Both the position numbers and the translations under genes were made by a program. The notes beneath the pieces were generated by a model. That model saw only the letters and a list, made by a program, of their open reading frames with translations, was not told where the DNA came from and ran no database searches. Shown here one piece after another: positions 53,401 through 61,430 of a DNA stretch of 64,000 bases (position 1 is its first letter; each line of letters begins with the position of its first letter). The DNA lies in the NCBI RefSeq assembly GCF_963855985.1, contig NC_087091.1:14824154-14888153 (forward strand), in the 5' to 3' direction. Source of the DNA: Ostrinia nubilalis (Eukaryota > Arthropoda > Insecta > Lepidoptera > Crambidae).

Positions 53401-56099
53401 GTCCAAGAGTAGGTAGTCTTGTAGGTACAATCCCAATCTCCTTCTCAATTGAAATTCAATAACTGTATCTGACCCACATGATGTGTTTAGAAATAAATGT
53501 AATAGGTACCTACATACCTACTTCTTCTTCACCACAATTTCTCACAAGATTCGATCGGTACCTAAAGCAACCAATAATTTTTAGAACTGACGTAAACTTA
53601 GAGGATACGGTAATCGCATAATATCAACGTTTGTATTCTGGACATTAAAGAGAGTGTACCTAACATTAATTAGTCCTAGCGTAGATATCACATATTAAAA
53701 AGGGTCTGTGACCTTTGATAGCACCTACGTGAAGTCATGTTGAGAATCCCCGTTTTTTATACGAATTCGTCCGTAGCTTAGACGTGAGGTGAATTCTGCT
53801 TTTATTGATGAGACTGACAGCACACAGTAATTAGCTACAGAAATTATTGAACGTGTAGTATTTTTTTCTCAATGGCGAGTATTGCTCGCTTGTGTCAAGT
53901 AAGTAAGTACTTAAGTAAGTAATTTTACTTTTACCTATTTTATGCCCTTACTAAAGAAGTCCCTAAGTTATAAAGTGGTTACAAAGCAGTAATATAAAAA
54001 AATAGCGATTGACGTCAAAAGCTAAAATTGCTTCCCAAAATTGTCCATTTGTATGGGAACTACAATTGTATTTTTATAGCCTTATCAATTTATCATGCCG
54101 TCTTCGTAATCACATGATATCACGATGCTCAATGACGAGATACAAAAACAAACGTCACACTCATGTAATTTCGTGACTTAAGTTAAGTAGAGATGATTTA
54201 TGGAGTAAAGTCTAGTAAAGTAAAATACTAAAATATCATTGCGGTTCACAAACATAGCTAAACTTACTTAAACCAAGAGAGCAGTATGAAATTATTATGT
54301 CAATACTTTACAATGAGCTATAACTTTTAATTTTTGTACCTAGCCTAGGTCCTACCTATTATAAAAAATTTCCTTGTATTTGTATTTTTATAAATTAGTG
54401 ACGAATGACGAATTGACACACGTAAAGTAAGTAGGTAAGAGGCTTGCTATATTTTATGTTCTTCTGATATTGTAGAATGGATAACATATTTCAAGGGTAC
54501 GTGCATTCCTTCTAACAACAGTTGATGTTTGTCTGGAGCACCCTTGCTTTATAAAACCATTGAATTGATACTATTCAAATTGCATAATAAAAATACATAT
54601 AATCCAGTCGGCGTTATAAACAGAAATGAGAAAGCGTAACAGGAATTTTAAGTAAGAAACGACCACCAAGTTATTGTTACGTATGTTTAAAACAAGTTTC
54701 TTTTGTTGATAAGGCCGAAGAAATGTCTGGGACGTGTCGTTGACTCCTGCTGTGGAGCATTTAACCTTATTATAAAAGTAGGTATGTATAATAATAAGTA
54801 CTTATATTGCAACCGCCATCAATGTAAAGAACCCTTTTCTATTAACAATTATTCGAAATTATTTTTATTAAGCTCGAAAGCCAGCTAATTTCGCTTAGTT
54901 TTTCAAGAAAGTTAAATGTTCAGATTCCATGATTATTATTTTTTATTGTTCAGATTCTTAGAAAGTGGTCGTACTTATGTAAGTTGAGCTCTATGTTATC
55001 TTCATTGACATTATTATCTACCGACCTATTATTACTAGAACATCCTAATGTGGCGCCGTTAATAACAAAATGGTCATTTTCCGTTGTGAATTGCCTTATC
55101 ACGCAGTAATGATGATTTATATCACAATCACGCTAATTACTTATCTACTAAATCAGGGTCGTTCGTGATAAATTACACATTTGGAAATAAACTCACTACA
55201 TGCAGCTCTATCTTTTGTTATTCTGCTAACTTTTGAAACAAAACATGATTGTTATTGCAAGTGTGAATCAGAGTCTAAATTAAGTTCTTACCGTTGAATG
55301 TGTCGTAAGCAGTAGGTTGATACTCTTCCCGGAACGTATCCTGCGCGTACGCGGCTATTAAAGAGCTTTTCCCCACTGCCCCATCCCCCACCAACACACA
55401 CTTTATCTTCTCCTTCTTCCCACCTTTCACCTTCCTCCTATCCTTAATTTGGAACATCCGATTCAAAGTCCTCCTGGTTTTCTTATCGCGTACAGTCCAC
55501 TCGTTAACTTTATCACAGCAATTTAAGTCTTCCGACACATCATCGCGAATCACAGTTCGTCCGTTTTCTTCGGCCACTTCGGAATAATCGTAATCGTCCT
55601 CGTCCCTCCGTTGGATGGGAAACTGGCTATGCACGCCAAACACAAAGGGCCCGTCTCGCTCTGGGAGACGGTTAGCAATCCCGTTGGCAGGCGCCGGAGG
55701 TTTTGCATAATGCACTGTAGGAGCGCGGTACTGATTGGACAGGTATTCTGCCGAAGCGTGAGGGTCGAACCTAAAAACTAGTTCAGCTTCTCTCCGGTCC
55801 AAGCTCAGCTCCGGCGGCGCTACTTTGTCTTGAAAGTAGCCGACTTTCTCACGTGCCCGCGTCTCCTGCAGTCGTCTTTCGAGTTCGACGTTCGATGGTT
55901 TCCAGTAATCCGGTCGGTATTCGTATGGGTAATCTGTGGGTAAGTTCCTGGGAGCAGGCAAAGGCCGTTGCGAGCTCGTGTCGCGGGGAGGTGCGCGCGG
56001 TGGGATCACTAAAGGCTTTTGCGGTTCCGCCAACAGCGGTCGTCGCGCCGACAGGTTCGTGTTCCTGTTGAACATGATCCCTTCTAGACTGGGAGACAT
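5267..56099 (-). CDS. RhoU: RhoU/Wrch-type Rho GTPase, whole gene (four coding exons)
   Basis: Coding exons are 56099-55292, 13931-13873, 8627-8427 and 5458-5267, joined in frame with consensus GT-AG sites; introns are about 41.4, 5.2 and 3.0 kb. The product is about 419 residues: a low-complexity, proline-rich N-terminal extension (1-230) and a Rho-type G domain (231-419). All guanine-nucleotide motifs are present: GDGAVGKS (238-245), effector PTAYDTF with Thr263, DTAGQ (285-289), TQSD (341-344) and ETSAK (381-385). The N-terminal extension, the palmitoyl-type C-terminus and the G-domain sequence place it with RhoU/RhoV (Wrch/Chp) rather than Cdc42 or Rac. Relatives act at membranes in actin, adhesion and epithelial morphogenesis. 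The gene fills most of the window; the other features between its exons lie inside its introns. Confidence 0.85.
5459..6428. other. RhoU intron 3, right of exon 4
   Basis: AT-rich intron with no recognised gene or complete element. The part up to 6202 is within the duplicated block. A short ATTCGAATTCGAGTATCGAAT palindrome-like run occurs near 6026-6047. Confidence 0.4.
6429..8098. mobile_element. Putative non-autonomous DNA transposon with TTCGTGATA motif array
   Basis: Imperfect terminal inverted repeats AGGTAAGTGCCCCCTACTTCG at the left and, reversed, AGGTAAACGGCTACTAGTTCG at the right are flanked by TA on both sides (6427-6428 and 8099-8100). Inside, variants of the same TTCG(T/G)GATA motif recur in both orientations near 6631, 6661, 6683, 7244, 7288, 7649, 7688 and 8064, which suggests repeated transposase-binding sites. 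No transposase frame is present. The family is not recognised. The element interrupts RhoU intron 3. Confidence 0.5.
6931..7100. repeat. Cluster of long G and C homopolymer runs
   Basis: G6 at 6932-6937, C19 at 6943-6961, G10 at 7040-7049, C6 at 7055-7060 and C9 at 7091-7099 lie in 170 bases of otherwise AT-rich DNA, inside the putative transposon. The runs could form G-quadruplex or hairpin structures and are also prone to sequencing length errors. Confidence 0.7.
8427..8627 (-). CDS. RhoU: RhoU coding exon 3 (switch II and G4 motif)
   Basis: The exon starts after TTTCCAG and ends before GTAAGTG, both in phase 0, and gives 67 residues (290-356). It begins [16 protein letters not shown], the switch II helix that follows DTAGQ, then [13 protein letters not shown], and the G4 motif GTQSDL (Rho family TQxD). 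It is strikingly GC-rich (about 65-70%) in an AT-rich intron setting, which creates long open frames on other strands and frames that are not genes. No insert helix anomaly is visible; the exon matches Cdc42/Rac relatives in length. Confidence 0.9.
8628..13872. other. RhoU intron 2
   Basis: About 5.2 kb of AT-rich intron. It contains a GCCGGGCC doublet near 9625-9644, a LINE-like fragment at 12161-12253 and an A/T-rich LINE-type tail near 12600-12640. A GC-richer block at about 11890-12070, with octamer-like ATTTGCTAAT and TAATGG/TAATGA motifs, could be a conserved regulatory element. I see no coding frame I trust. Confidence 0.4.
12161..12253 (+). mobile_element. Short LINE-like fragment (CAT repeat plus GGACGTCCACTGCTGAACATAG)
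   Basis: A CATCATCAT run is followed by TTTCAGCCATAGGACGTCCA, a sequence block I recognise as widely dispersed in lepidopteran genomes. Here it is a truncated piece of about 90 bases. A reversed relative lies at 14400-14440 and another at 24032-24062. The source family is not certain. Confidence 0.4.
13873..13931 (-). CDS. RhoU: RhoU coding exon 2 (G3 motif)
   Basis: This 59-base exon runs from a CTTTCCAG acceptor to a GTGAGG donor. It completes the codon split at the end of exon 1 and encodes [20 protein letters not shown] (270-289). DTAGQ is the G3 motif, with the catalytic glutamine retained, so GTPase activity is probably intact. The boundary after DTAGQ falls in phase 0. Confidence 0.9.
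15430..15561 (+). mobile_element. Degraded 3' end of a Helitron
   Basis: The stretch ends CGAAGCCGCTTATAAAGCTAG followed by T, a worn version of the hairpin-plus-CTAG end of the short Helitrons in this window. The hairpin stem is no longer complementary. The left limit is approximate. Confidence 0.4.
16940..17026. repeat. Two-copy 44-bp tandem repeat
   Basis: Unit 16940-16983 is repeated at 16984-17026 with almost no change (TAAATACCTAAATGAGAATT and following bases). It is a simple local duplication with no sign of coding. Confidence 0.85.
18130..18272 (-). mobile_element. SINE fragment related to the element at 25130
   Basis: The plus strand shares GGCCATCTTACCTC, GGAACACAA, ACAATGCT, ACATTGTTATTA and ATGGCGACAGACTT with 25150-25225, so this is the body of the same SINE family on the minus strand. 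The tRNA-like head seen in the other copy is not recognisable here; the adjoining left part (GGTAAGGCCGAAGGTGGAAG) differs. Confidence 0.5.
20509..21160 (+). mobile_element. Non-autonomous Helitron with internal 134-bp tandem repeats
   Basis: The element starts TCTATACTTATAATAAATCT after A and ends CGCGTACGAAGTCGCGGGCGGCCGCTAG before T, so termini and A|T target fit a Helitron. A TCTG microsatellite at 20631-20675 is followed by the family motif ACTCGACGGATTTTAACG. Units starting at 20773, 20907 and 21041 repeat with a 134-base period (the third incomplete). There is no Rep/helicase coding capacity; frames through the TCTG run are artefacts of the repeat. Confidence 0.75.
21161..25129. other. 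RhoU intron 1, second part
   Basis: AT-rich intron without a supported gene. Fragments of dispersed repeats are likely at 23235-23275 (GCCTTATCCCGTTACGCGGG block) and 24032-24062 (ACATCCACTGCTGGACG, related to 12190). A GC-richer block at about 21260-21440 is not repetitive by eye. Confidence 0.4.
25130..25348 (-). mobile_element. tRNA-derived SINE
   Basis: Read on the minus strand, the 5' head is TGGCCTAGTGGTAAGA (25344-25329), an A-box, and GGTTCAATTCC (25301-25291), a B-box, spaced as in an RNA polymerase III tRNA promoter. The body follows, with ACCACCATCTAACTTAAGTC and the GTCTGTCGCCAT block shared with the fragment at 18130. No acceptor stem or anticodon arm closes properly, so it is not a working tRNA gene. 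The 3' limit is approximate. Confidence 0.7.
25349..26267. other. RhoU intron 1, between SINE and Helitron
   Basis: AT-rich intron. I see no coding frame, RNA gene or complete mobile element. Confidence 0.4.
26268..26500 (+). mobile_element. Short non-autonomous Helitron
   Basis: The element starts TCCCAACTAATATTATAAAT after A and ends ACGCGGGCGAAGCCGCGGGC, a six-base spacer and CTAG before T. The stem-loop near the 3' end is intact. A TCTG run and ATTTTGATGAAATTTGGCAT lie inside. At 233 bases it is a typical lepidopteran Helitron-related short element that depends on a partner for movement. Confidence 0.8.
26501..32774. other. RhoU intron 1, third part
   Basis: About 6.3 kb of AT-rich intron with no supported gene. 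A GC-richer block at about 27860-28090 contains CCCATAAAA (an Abd-B/Caudal-like motif) and a perfect hairpin AGCCGCAAA-CAA-TTTGCGGCT at 28033-28053. Another dense non-repetitive block is at 30820-30910. Either could be an intronic enhancer; I see no direct proof. Confidence 0.35.
32775..33145. repeat. Diverged two-copy tandem duplication of about 190 bases
   Basis: The block TGAAATAAACGAGT occurs at 32778 and 32958, and TTCTAACAACAAA(T/C)AAAGT at 32877 and 33081, followed in both by ATGCTAGCAGCACGTGTACC. Spacing differs (180 and 204 bases), so the copies have gained or lost sequence since duplication. Confidence 0.75.
34369..35105 (+). mobile_element. Internally deleted mariner element
   Basis: Perfectly matching terminal inverted repeats of about 27 bases (CGAGGGTGGTCTGAAAAGTT and on) with TA on both sides (34367-34368, 35106-35107) mark a mariner. 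Its length is 737 bases against about 1.3 kb for a full element. The missing part is the 3' half of the transposase gene. The ends are intact, so it could in principle still be moved by a transposase supplied elsewhere. Confidence 0.88.
34547..35032 (+). pseudogene. Mariner transposase, N-terminal half only
   Basis: From ATG at 34547 ([18 protein letters not shown]) the frame runs 161 codons. It covers both helix-turn-helix DNA-binding regions, with the linker [11 protein letters not shown] between them, and reaches the motif TVDETM, which holds the first catalytic aspartate of the DD34D triad. A stop follows at once; the other two aspartates and the rest of the catalytic domain are deleted. 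The protein could bind the terminal repeats but not cut. In-frame GTG upstream (34529) is not a plausible start. Confidence 0.85.
35231..43451. other. RhoU intron 1, fourth part
   Basis: About 8.2 kb of intron with no supported gene. Small inverted repeats occur at 35383-35422 (GGCGCATGC arms) and 38587-38613 (CTCAGATCAT arms). A possible decayed inverted-repeat element with TCAAATAATTCGTG and CACGAACTATTTG arms is at about 40025-40130. GC-richer non-repetitive blocks are at about 39830-39960 and 42000-42190. Confidence 0.35.
43456..43733. repeat. Left LTR, 278 bases
   Basis: Starts TGTTAGATTCG and ends TTGCTAACA, with 6-base inverted termini. By reading it is identical to 50581-50858. GAAT precedes it. 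Confidence 0.9.
44228..44920 (-). pseudogene. Jockey-type LINE reverse transcriptase remnant
   Basis: On the minus strand, frames with shifts and stops give, in the correct order for a Jockey ORF2: [18 protein letters not shown] (about 44851-44797; relatives GVPQGSVLGPTLY), a [10 protein letters not shown] block (about 44595-44569), IFTKRPAIG (44547-44525), NKVLL and YKCIMKPI (44471-44431), APWYVT (44303-44284) and [10 protein letters not shown] (44263-44231), the last two close to the ORF2 C-terminus. The segment that should hold the catalytic aspartates is replaced by a 13-bp minisatellite. It is dead and lies inside the LTR element. Confidence 0.72.
44605..44778. repeat. 13-bp minisatellite (ATTTCATTTCATC)n
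   Basis: About 13 units of ATTTCATTTCATC run head to tail, with one irregular stretch of ATTTC near 44685-44710. It lies between the two halves of the LINE reverse transcriptase remnant. Long frames rich in Phe-His-Ile-Ser here are translations of the repeat. Confidence 0.92.
44884..45451. repeat. Array of a 38-base dyad repeat (seven copies)
   Basis: Copies start near 44884, 45051, 45093, 45162, 45206, 45371 and 45413. Consensus on the plus strand is TGAGTGAGCACCGCTTG, then CTTCGGCATCC and TTTTCAC. Copies tend to occur in pairs about 42 bases apart. Within a copy AAGTG...CACTT and AGC...GCT can pair. Two more copies are at 48361-48445. In one minus-strand frame several read EKxAExQAVLT, so decayed coding origin is possible. 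Confidence 0.75.
45795..46085. repeat. Tandem repeats of about 93 bases
   Basis: Three or more units contain AACTCTCAATGC, AAAGTA, ATCCATTGGTGA, TTTCACATTGTCAA and CTCTAGTT. Core positions are about 45803, 45897 and 45991. They lie inside the LTR element and have no coding potential. Confidence 0.75.
46086..48360. other. LTR element interior, non-coding
   Basis: AT-rich interior of the LTR element with an 11-base-arm inverted repeat ACCGGAAATGT/ACATTTCCGGT at 46990-47017. No conserved retrotransposon domain was found in any frame by eye. Confidence 0.4.
48361..48445. repeat. Dyad repeat, copies eight and nine
   Basis: A pair of the 38-base repeats described at 44884-45451 recurs here, 2.9 kb away. 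ACTGAGTGAGCACCG and TTCAGCATCCATTTCAC match the copy at 45371 closely. Confidence 0.75.
48446..50580. other. LTR element interior, non-coding
   Basis: AT-rich interior up to the right LTR. No gag-pol, no polypurine tract clearly placed, and only short chance frames. Confidence 0.4.
50581..50858. repeat. Right LTR, 278 bases
   Basis: By reading identical to 43456-43733 and followed by GAAT at 50859-50862, the same four bases that precede the left LTR. Confidence 0.9.
50863..55291. other. RhoU intron 1, last part
   Basis: About 4.4 kb of AT-rich intron between the LTR element and RhoU exon 1. It contains simple AGTAAGTA runs near 53898-53920. I see no gene or complete mobile element. Confidence 0.4.
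55292..56099 (-). CDS. RhoU: RhoU coding exon 1 (N-terminal extension, P-loop, effector loop)
   Basis: The ATG at 56099-56097 is chosen as the first ATG of the frame (an upstream in-frame GTG is not a eukaryotic start); a second ATG is codon 9. The exon encodes 269 residues plus one base, before a GTAAGA donor. Residues 1-60 are Pro/Arg-rich with PRAPPR (34-39), a class II SH3 ligand (PxxPxR), and [10 protein letters not shown]. Residues about 160-190 are acidic ([12 protein letters not shown]). A basic run [13 protein letters not shown] precedes the G domain, which opens [15 protein letters not shown] and reaches the effector loop PTAYDTF. Vertebrate RhoU also has a proline-rich N-terminus that binds SH3 adaptors, but it is much shorter. 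Confidence 0.88.
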
Positions 56100-56410
56100 T
56101 TGCACTGTCACGAGTGTCGACTAACAAGAGGTTTATCTAGGCGTGCGTACGCGCACATTACTCGGCGCCGCGATGTTATCGCTTGCGGGAAAGTCTCGTG
56201 CGATTAAAGTGACTCGCGGCCGGCGGCAACGTATCGTTCTGACGGAGAACACAGCGCGACTGCCTGCCCGCTGACTGACGGGCCGGTAGCAGCGCTCCCC
56301 GCGCCGGTGAAATGACCTGTTGCTTCTGTTACCTGTTCAGGTAAAAACGACCGTTTTGCGAGCCAACGCAGCTGCTGCCCGCGAACAAAGCACGTCATAT
56401 GGCGACACTA
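55370..56410 (-). promoter_or_regulatory. GC-rich, CpG-rich island at the RhoU 5' end
   Basis: Base composition rises sharply here against the AT-rich flanks, and CG dinucleotides are frequent (for example GCGTGCGTACGCGC around 56140-56153). The island covers exon 1 and about 300 bases upstream. The 5' UTR and transcription start are probably within 56100-56410. No TATA box is evident. Confidence 0.5.
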
Positions 56411-57937
56411 GACGACTTACTTTAACCTCGCAAGGTACTCATTCAACGAAACGATGAATGAAAATGTACGTGGTTTGTATTATAAACTTAGATTAATCTA
56501 AGATTATAAAATGTTCGTTACCTACCATGACGTGTGAATGGAGTTACAAATTTGGTTAGAATCGTCCAACTGAATACTTACAAACCTTATTAATTCAACA
56601 GGAAGACATTTAGTTCAATGTTATGCCACATGATTCCATAATGGGATTAAGTTATTATTATATAGATAGTACTAATTAATAATACATTAATAATTCTTAT
56701 TATTTACTATAGTCCGTATCCAATACAACAAAAACCAAAGTAGTAACATCATGTCCCTTAAGCATGTCCCCTTAAAATAAAAATAATACTTCTTACTTAC
56801 ATTTTAAAACAAGTAACTTAACCAACCAACTTCTCTTCTCTACGTCTATAACAATTGATTCCTAATTAGAAAAACAAGTCCAAATACAAAGTACCTCTAT
56901 CTTACCTTTAATAATTATAATGCTTATCAAGTTTATCAGACACTTCCAAAACATTATTCTTGATTTTGGTCATAACATAAAGTTATTGTCAGGTTAATTA
57001 TACTACTTAGCTATGGTTATTATTTACAAAAAAAAAACCCGCCCTTTATTTTTATGCAACATTACATTATTTAGTGGCTAAATGACCATCACATTCTAAT
57101 TTGAGAATTCAAAGAAGAAGAGAAAGAAAAAAATTCGCGGCAATAACTTGCGTTAACTGTCAAGATGACTGACAGTGACTTTTTTTTTCATGGCAGAGGC
57201 AGTGGTTTTGTAATTATTACGGCTTGGATTCTTGGATTTTACAAAGATTTTACATTTTATACAAAAAAAATCCTCTGTGGATAATGTTTTCTGATCAATA
57301 AACGATTTTTGATTTCGAGTTATACGACTAACAAACGTCGTTTTATTAGATATACTTTCAGTATAGGTGAATAGATATTATAAAACAACAAAGAATTGAT
57401 TGTAAAAAGTATCTACTAAACGGATTTTAATGAAACTTCAGTCAGATCAAAATAACTAAGGCTTTTACCATTGAACTAAGAACAATCCTATAAATCCAAG
57501 CAAGTAAAGCTGCGGACAAAAACTAGTTGTCGTTGGTTGTTGTGCCGCTACACTTAGCCATCGCATTATTACGCCGCACTATGTTTTACGTTATAGCCTG
57601 ACCAGGAACATAAAAACCCTGGCATAGAGGCGCGTCAATTGCATTTGATAGTGCAACACTGAGTACAGTCGTACCTGTGTTAAATTAATAGGCTAACTTT
57701 ATGTATCAATCAGGATTCAGGATTATGGGCTAATTTGATATTTTCATAAATTAACGAAAAAATATTATTATAGGTAACCTGATTTAAATAAATTAAATGA
57801 AACCATCAATCGAGCTAGTAGAATTTATTTTATTATTCATCAATAATCAAATTCAGAACTTGAATATTCAACTGCAATGTCTGCTCATGAACGCTTCAAA
57901 CTCGGTACTTCTTTCCCAATCCCATAAAATTGTTATA
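56411..57937. other. Upstream of RhoU, up to the duplication breakpoint
   Basis: AT-rich stretch with no supported gene. It includes a worn Helitron 3' end at about 57400-57526. Base 57937 is the last base before the right copy of the duplicated block. Confidence 0.45.
57400..57526 (+). mobile_element. Degraded short Helitron, 3' part
   Basis: ACTAAACGGATTTTAATGAA and the end AAAGCTGCGGACAAAAACTAG before T are worn forms of the family motif and terminus seen at 3453-3632 and 26500. The hairpin has decayed. Confidence 0.5.
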
Positions 57938-58377
57938 AATGTTAAGGTTATAAGTTTTATACTTTATTAGAAGTCATATAGGAGTAATGTAGTATGAAAA
58001 AATTGAAAATTATAATTTCTCCTAAAATAAAGCATAAAGTGACTGGCCCTTTTAGACATAACATAATTAATTAATAAACTATAATTTACACTAATAAAGT
58101 ATTCAAAAGCATCTTAAAAAAGTTACGGACAAAATGACGTCGAAAATATACAGATTTTTATGGAATGACCCATAAAACGAATGAACAATAAAGCTATTTT
58201 AAAATTCACTAGTGGCTTCTGAAATACATTGATGTTAAACACTGATATACAGTGAAAAAAAATGGTGTACCATTGAATACCAATCGCATCTAAGCAGATG
58301 AAGTTTCAAGTGTTAACATCCTCAGTGCCAGTATAATTTTTGCACACGCATTTCTCATATGAATAATTTTTTTACAG

Positions 58378-59041
58378 TTCTACAAAGATGTGGTAGCTGT
58401 CAAGAAGAGCGACGCTGTTCGTTTTGGAGATTTGGACACAAGAGCGTTTTCGGAAAACATCCTTGTTGTTACAAGGTAGGTGTAGGTACAGTTGACAGTC
58501 ATCTAAAATCCTAGAGATTTTACATGGCGTTTGCAAGTGCCGAAATATCGGAAACTCAAAATTAAGGCACATGGTAGCAGCAATCCCGTCAGTAATAATA
58601 ATTATAAATATTTTTCACAGATTAGCACACCTGAATCCGGGTATTGTGGGTATAGTGAACCTTTCCGATGAGGACCAAGTTGTGGACTTGAGCTCAATCA
58701 AGATGCTGCCTGGTCACCTGCTCTATGTGGCTGCTTCTGGAGTTCACTGCTCACTTGACAAGTGGTAAGTTGATTCGTTGCAATTTTAACTATCATTTGT
58801 TATTACTTGTTGACTGCAGAATTTGAGTTATTAAGATTTTCTACAGCAGTCAGACAGAATAGTGGCGAAAAAAATATTATTTAGCCGATAAAGTTTGTGA
58901 ACTTATAAAGTATTCTAGAAAGAGTAGTTATTATTGAATATATTATTTATTTTTTATTACAGGCAAATTGTGTTGAAGAACCAGGTTACCGTGTCAGGTC
59001 ACTGCGCTATCGTCCTCAGGACCCTGTTATTCAATTGCTGA
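58378..59041 (+). pseudogene. GH13 3' exons, second copy, without upstream exons
   Basis: Exons 58378-58475, 58621-58764 and 58963-59041 repeat 581-1244 exactly. Upstream of 57938 the sequence changes to the RhoU 5' flank, so no GH13 promoter or barrel exons precede this copy. If the duplication is real this is a truncated, non-functional copy; if it is an assembly artefact it does not exist. Confidence 0.65.
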
Positions 59042-59168
59042 TTCAGCTGAAACACTTGAACATACTAGTACTTACTAACTGACCAATATATGCAATAATT
59101 AAAGTACAATTTTGTTTTATTTACTGATATATTTACAAGTATTACATTCATTCACTCACACATCTATT

Positions 59169-59899
59169 CTAAAAGTCCATAGCTCCTTCCAAGAAACACA
59201 AGCAGTCAACTTTGTTTACAATTAAATCTAGATCTTTCTTCGATATTGTTTTCCGCTTGTTTGCTATTGTGTATGCATATGTTTCCTTTGCAATTGTTTC
59301 CAAAAATAATTCCTGAAAAATGCAAAATTAAGATAATTATTAGAAAGTCATGGAGATGAAGAACAAATTAATTCACTATCCTACCTATGTAGAGCTAATG
59401 AGAGTAGATAGGTAGGCATTTGGACTATAACAAGTAATAATTTTGCATGGAAGAGTAAAAATTTACCTCAGGTAGGTCTGGGAACAGCAAGATAATGTAG
59501 GTTAACTTTATTGTCCGAGTCAAATGTAAGATGACCTGATGGCAACTTGGAATATACCTCAAAAATGAGTAATTGATTACTTACCGTAGCTTTTGTAACT
59601 AAGAATACAGCATCGCCGGAGATAACACTAACATCTGGGTCCATTTTCATGATGTTCTTTACCCTAGCCATGGGCAACCTCGTTGTCCTAATAACCTCGC
59701 TTTTGTTCACCGAATTCGTTGTTTTCTTCTCAGTTAATAGTGGTTCTTCTGAATTTACAGGCTCTGAATCGTGGGTCGAATACGGATTCTCAGCTAGATC
59801 GAGTGTTTCGGCGTTTGGAGGTTCACTTTCAACATAATGTTCACTATCGTCTATCATGTCCGATAAATCAACATCTGTATAGTTTTCTTCTTCAGTCAT
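59169..59899 (-). CDS. POLE4: POLE4, second copy
   Basis: Exons 59899-59585 and 59312-59169 are identical to the left POLE4 gene, including 5' flank and poly(A) signal. The 152-residue product is unchanged. If real, this is a complete second gene with its own upstream region; the absence of any difference makes an assembly duplicate equally likely. Confidence 0.8.
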
Positions 59900-60133
59900 T
59901 TTAATAAAAATAAACTGACTGTAGTAAAACAGGAAAAAGGCATGAAATTTTCAGCAGAAATGGGAAAAAACCGCGCAAAACAACCAACAAAACAAATCAA
60001 GACGTCAACTGTCAGTGTCAGAATGACATGTGGTTGTCAAATTTTACAGTTTTTTTTATTACACGCAAAGGAAGCCACCATATCGGTATTATCGGTATCT
60101 TTTTATTTTCAAAAGTAACGTTACATAGTTGTA

Positions 60134-61430
60134 TCCTACTATACAGTGTGAGTCACGTTAAAGTGTACATATGAAAATAGATGAAACTAGACCTATTTTT
60201 ATCGACAAAAAAGAGGTCAAAAAATTTTTGAGATTTTTTTTTTATTTTTTTATAGAATTTTTTTTCTTCCAATTACTAACTGTAAAGAAAACGTAATAAC
60301 TTTTAAACTAAGCGGTATATCCTAATAAAATAAAAACAGAAATAATGCTAAATAACAGGCAATACTAAAAAAATACATAAAATACACAAAAAAGCCCAAA
60401 AAATAATAAAAAATGATACTTTTTGAAAAAAATCTGCTTTTAAATTCGTGTTTTTTTGGTTATTTGATAAATTTCTCCAAAAAATGCCCCTATAACCGGT
60501 GGTTTTTACTACTTTGTATTATTCTCTATCATATTACCTTCGTAAAACCAAAAATCGCATGTCTCTATCCCTATCACAACATTTGGAATGATCGTTTGAA
60601 CTAAGCCTCTCCGGGCGCGCTATTCAACGCTTCGTTAACAACGAAACTGAAAATGGCTCTAGATTTGTAATTTAGATAAAGACAAGTTAAATTTCAAATA
60701 AAAACAAAAGATTTCGAGTAAAATAAGCATTTTAGTTAAAATTAAAATTTTCTCTACCTGCAGCGGAGAATAATGTTGTAGCAGGCCTTTGTTCACACGC
60801 TCATAGCAAATGTTGTGATAGGGATAGAGACATGCGATTTTTGGTTTTACAAAGATAATACGATAGAGAATAATACAAAGTAATAAAAACTACCTGTTAT
60901 AGGGGCATTTTTTGGAGAAATTTATCAAATAACCAAAAAAAACACGAATTTAAAAGCAGTTTTTTTTCAAAAAGTATCATTTTTGATTATTTGTTGGACT
61001 TTTTTGTGTATTTTATGTATTTTTTTAGTATCGCCTGTTATTAAGCATTATTACTGTTTTTATTTTATCAAGATATACCGCTTAGTTTAAAAGTTATTAC
61101 GTTTTCTTTACAGTTAGTAATTGGAAGAAAAAAAATTCTATAAAAAATTAAAAAAAAATCTCAAAAATTTTTTGACCTCTTTTTTGTCGATAAAAATAGG
61201 TCTAGTTTCATCTATTTTCATATGTACACTTTAACTTGACTCACACTGTATGCGAAATTTTGTATGTCTGGATACCGATGTTTGTTACTCTTTTACGCAA
61301 AAACTACTGAACGGATTTCGATGAAACTTTACAGTATTATTATTTATAACCCAGAATAACATAAAGGCTATAATTTATGACGATCTGTGACACTAAATTT
61401 CACGCGGGTGAAGCCGCGGGCAAAAGCTAG
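60134..61430 (+). mobile_element. Second copy of the Helitron interrupted by the fold-back element
   Basis: Same nested structure as 2337-3632. The insertion and its TA flanks are at the same relative position, so both insertions came before the duplication (or the copies are one locus assembled twice). Confidence 0.75.
60144..61248. mobile_element. Second copy of the fold-back element
   Basis: Matches 2347-3450 except for the A-run at 60935-60942, which is one base longer and lies in the right arm. Confidence 0.8.

Noticed and set aside
55849..56398. Several frames of 60-90 codons around RhoU exon 1
   Set aside because: They overlap the real exon or its GC-rich upstream flank and have no recognisable domain.
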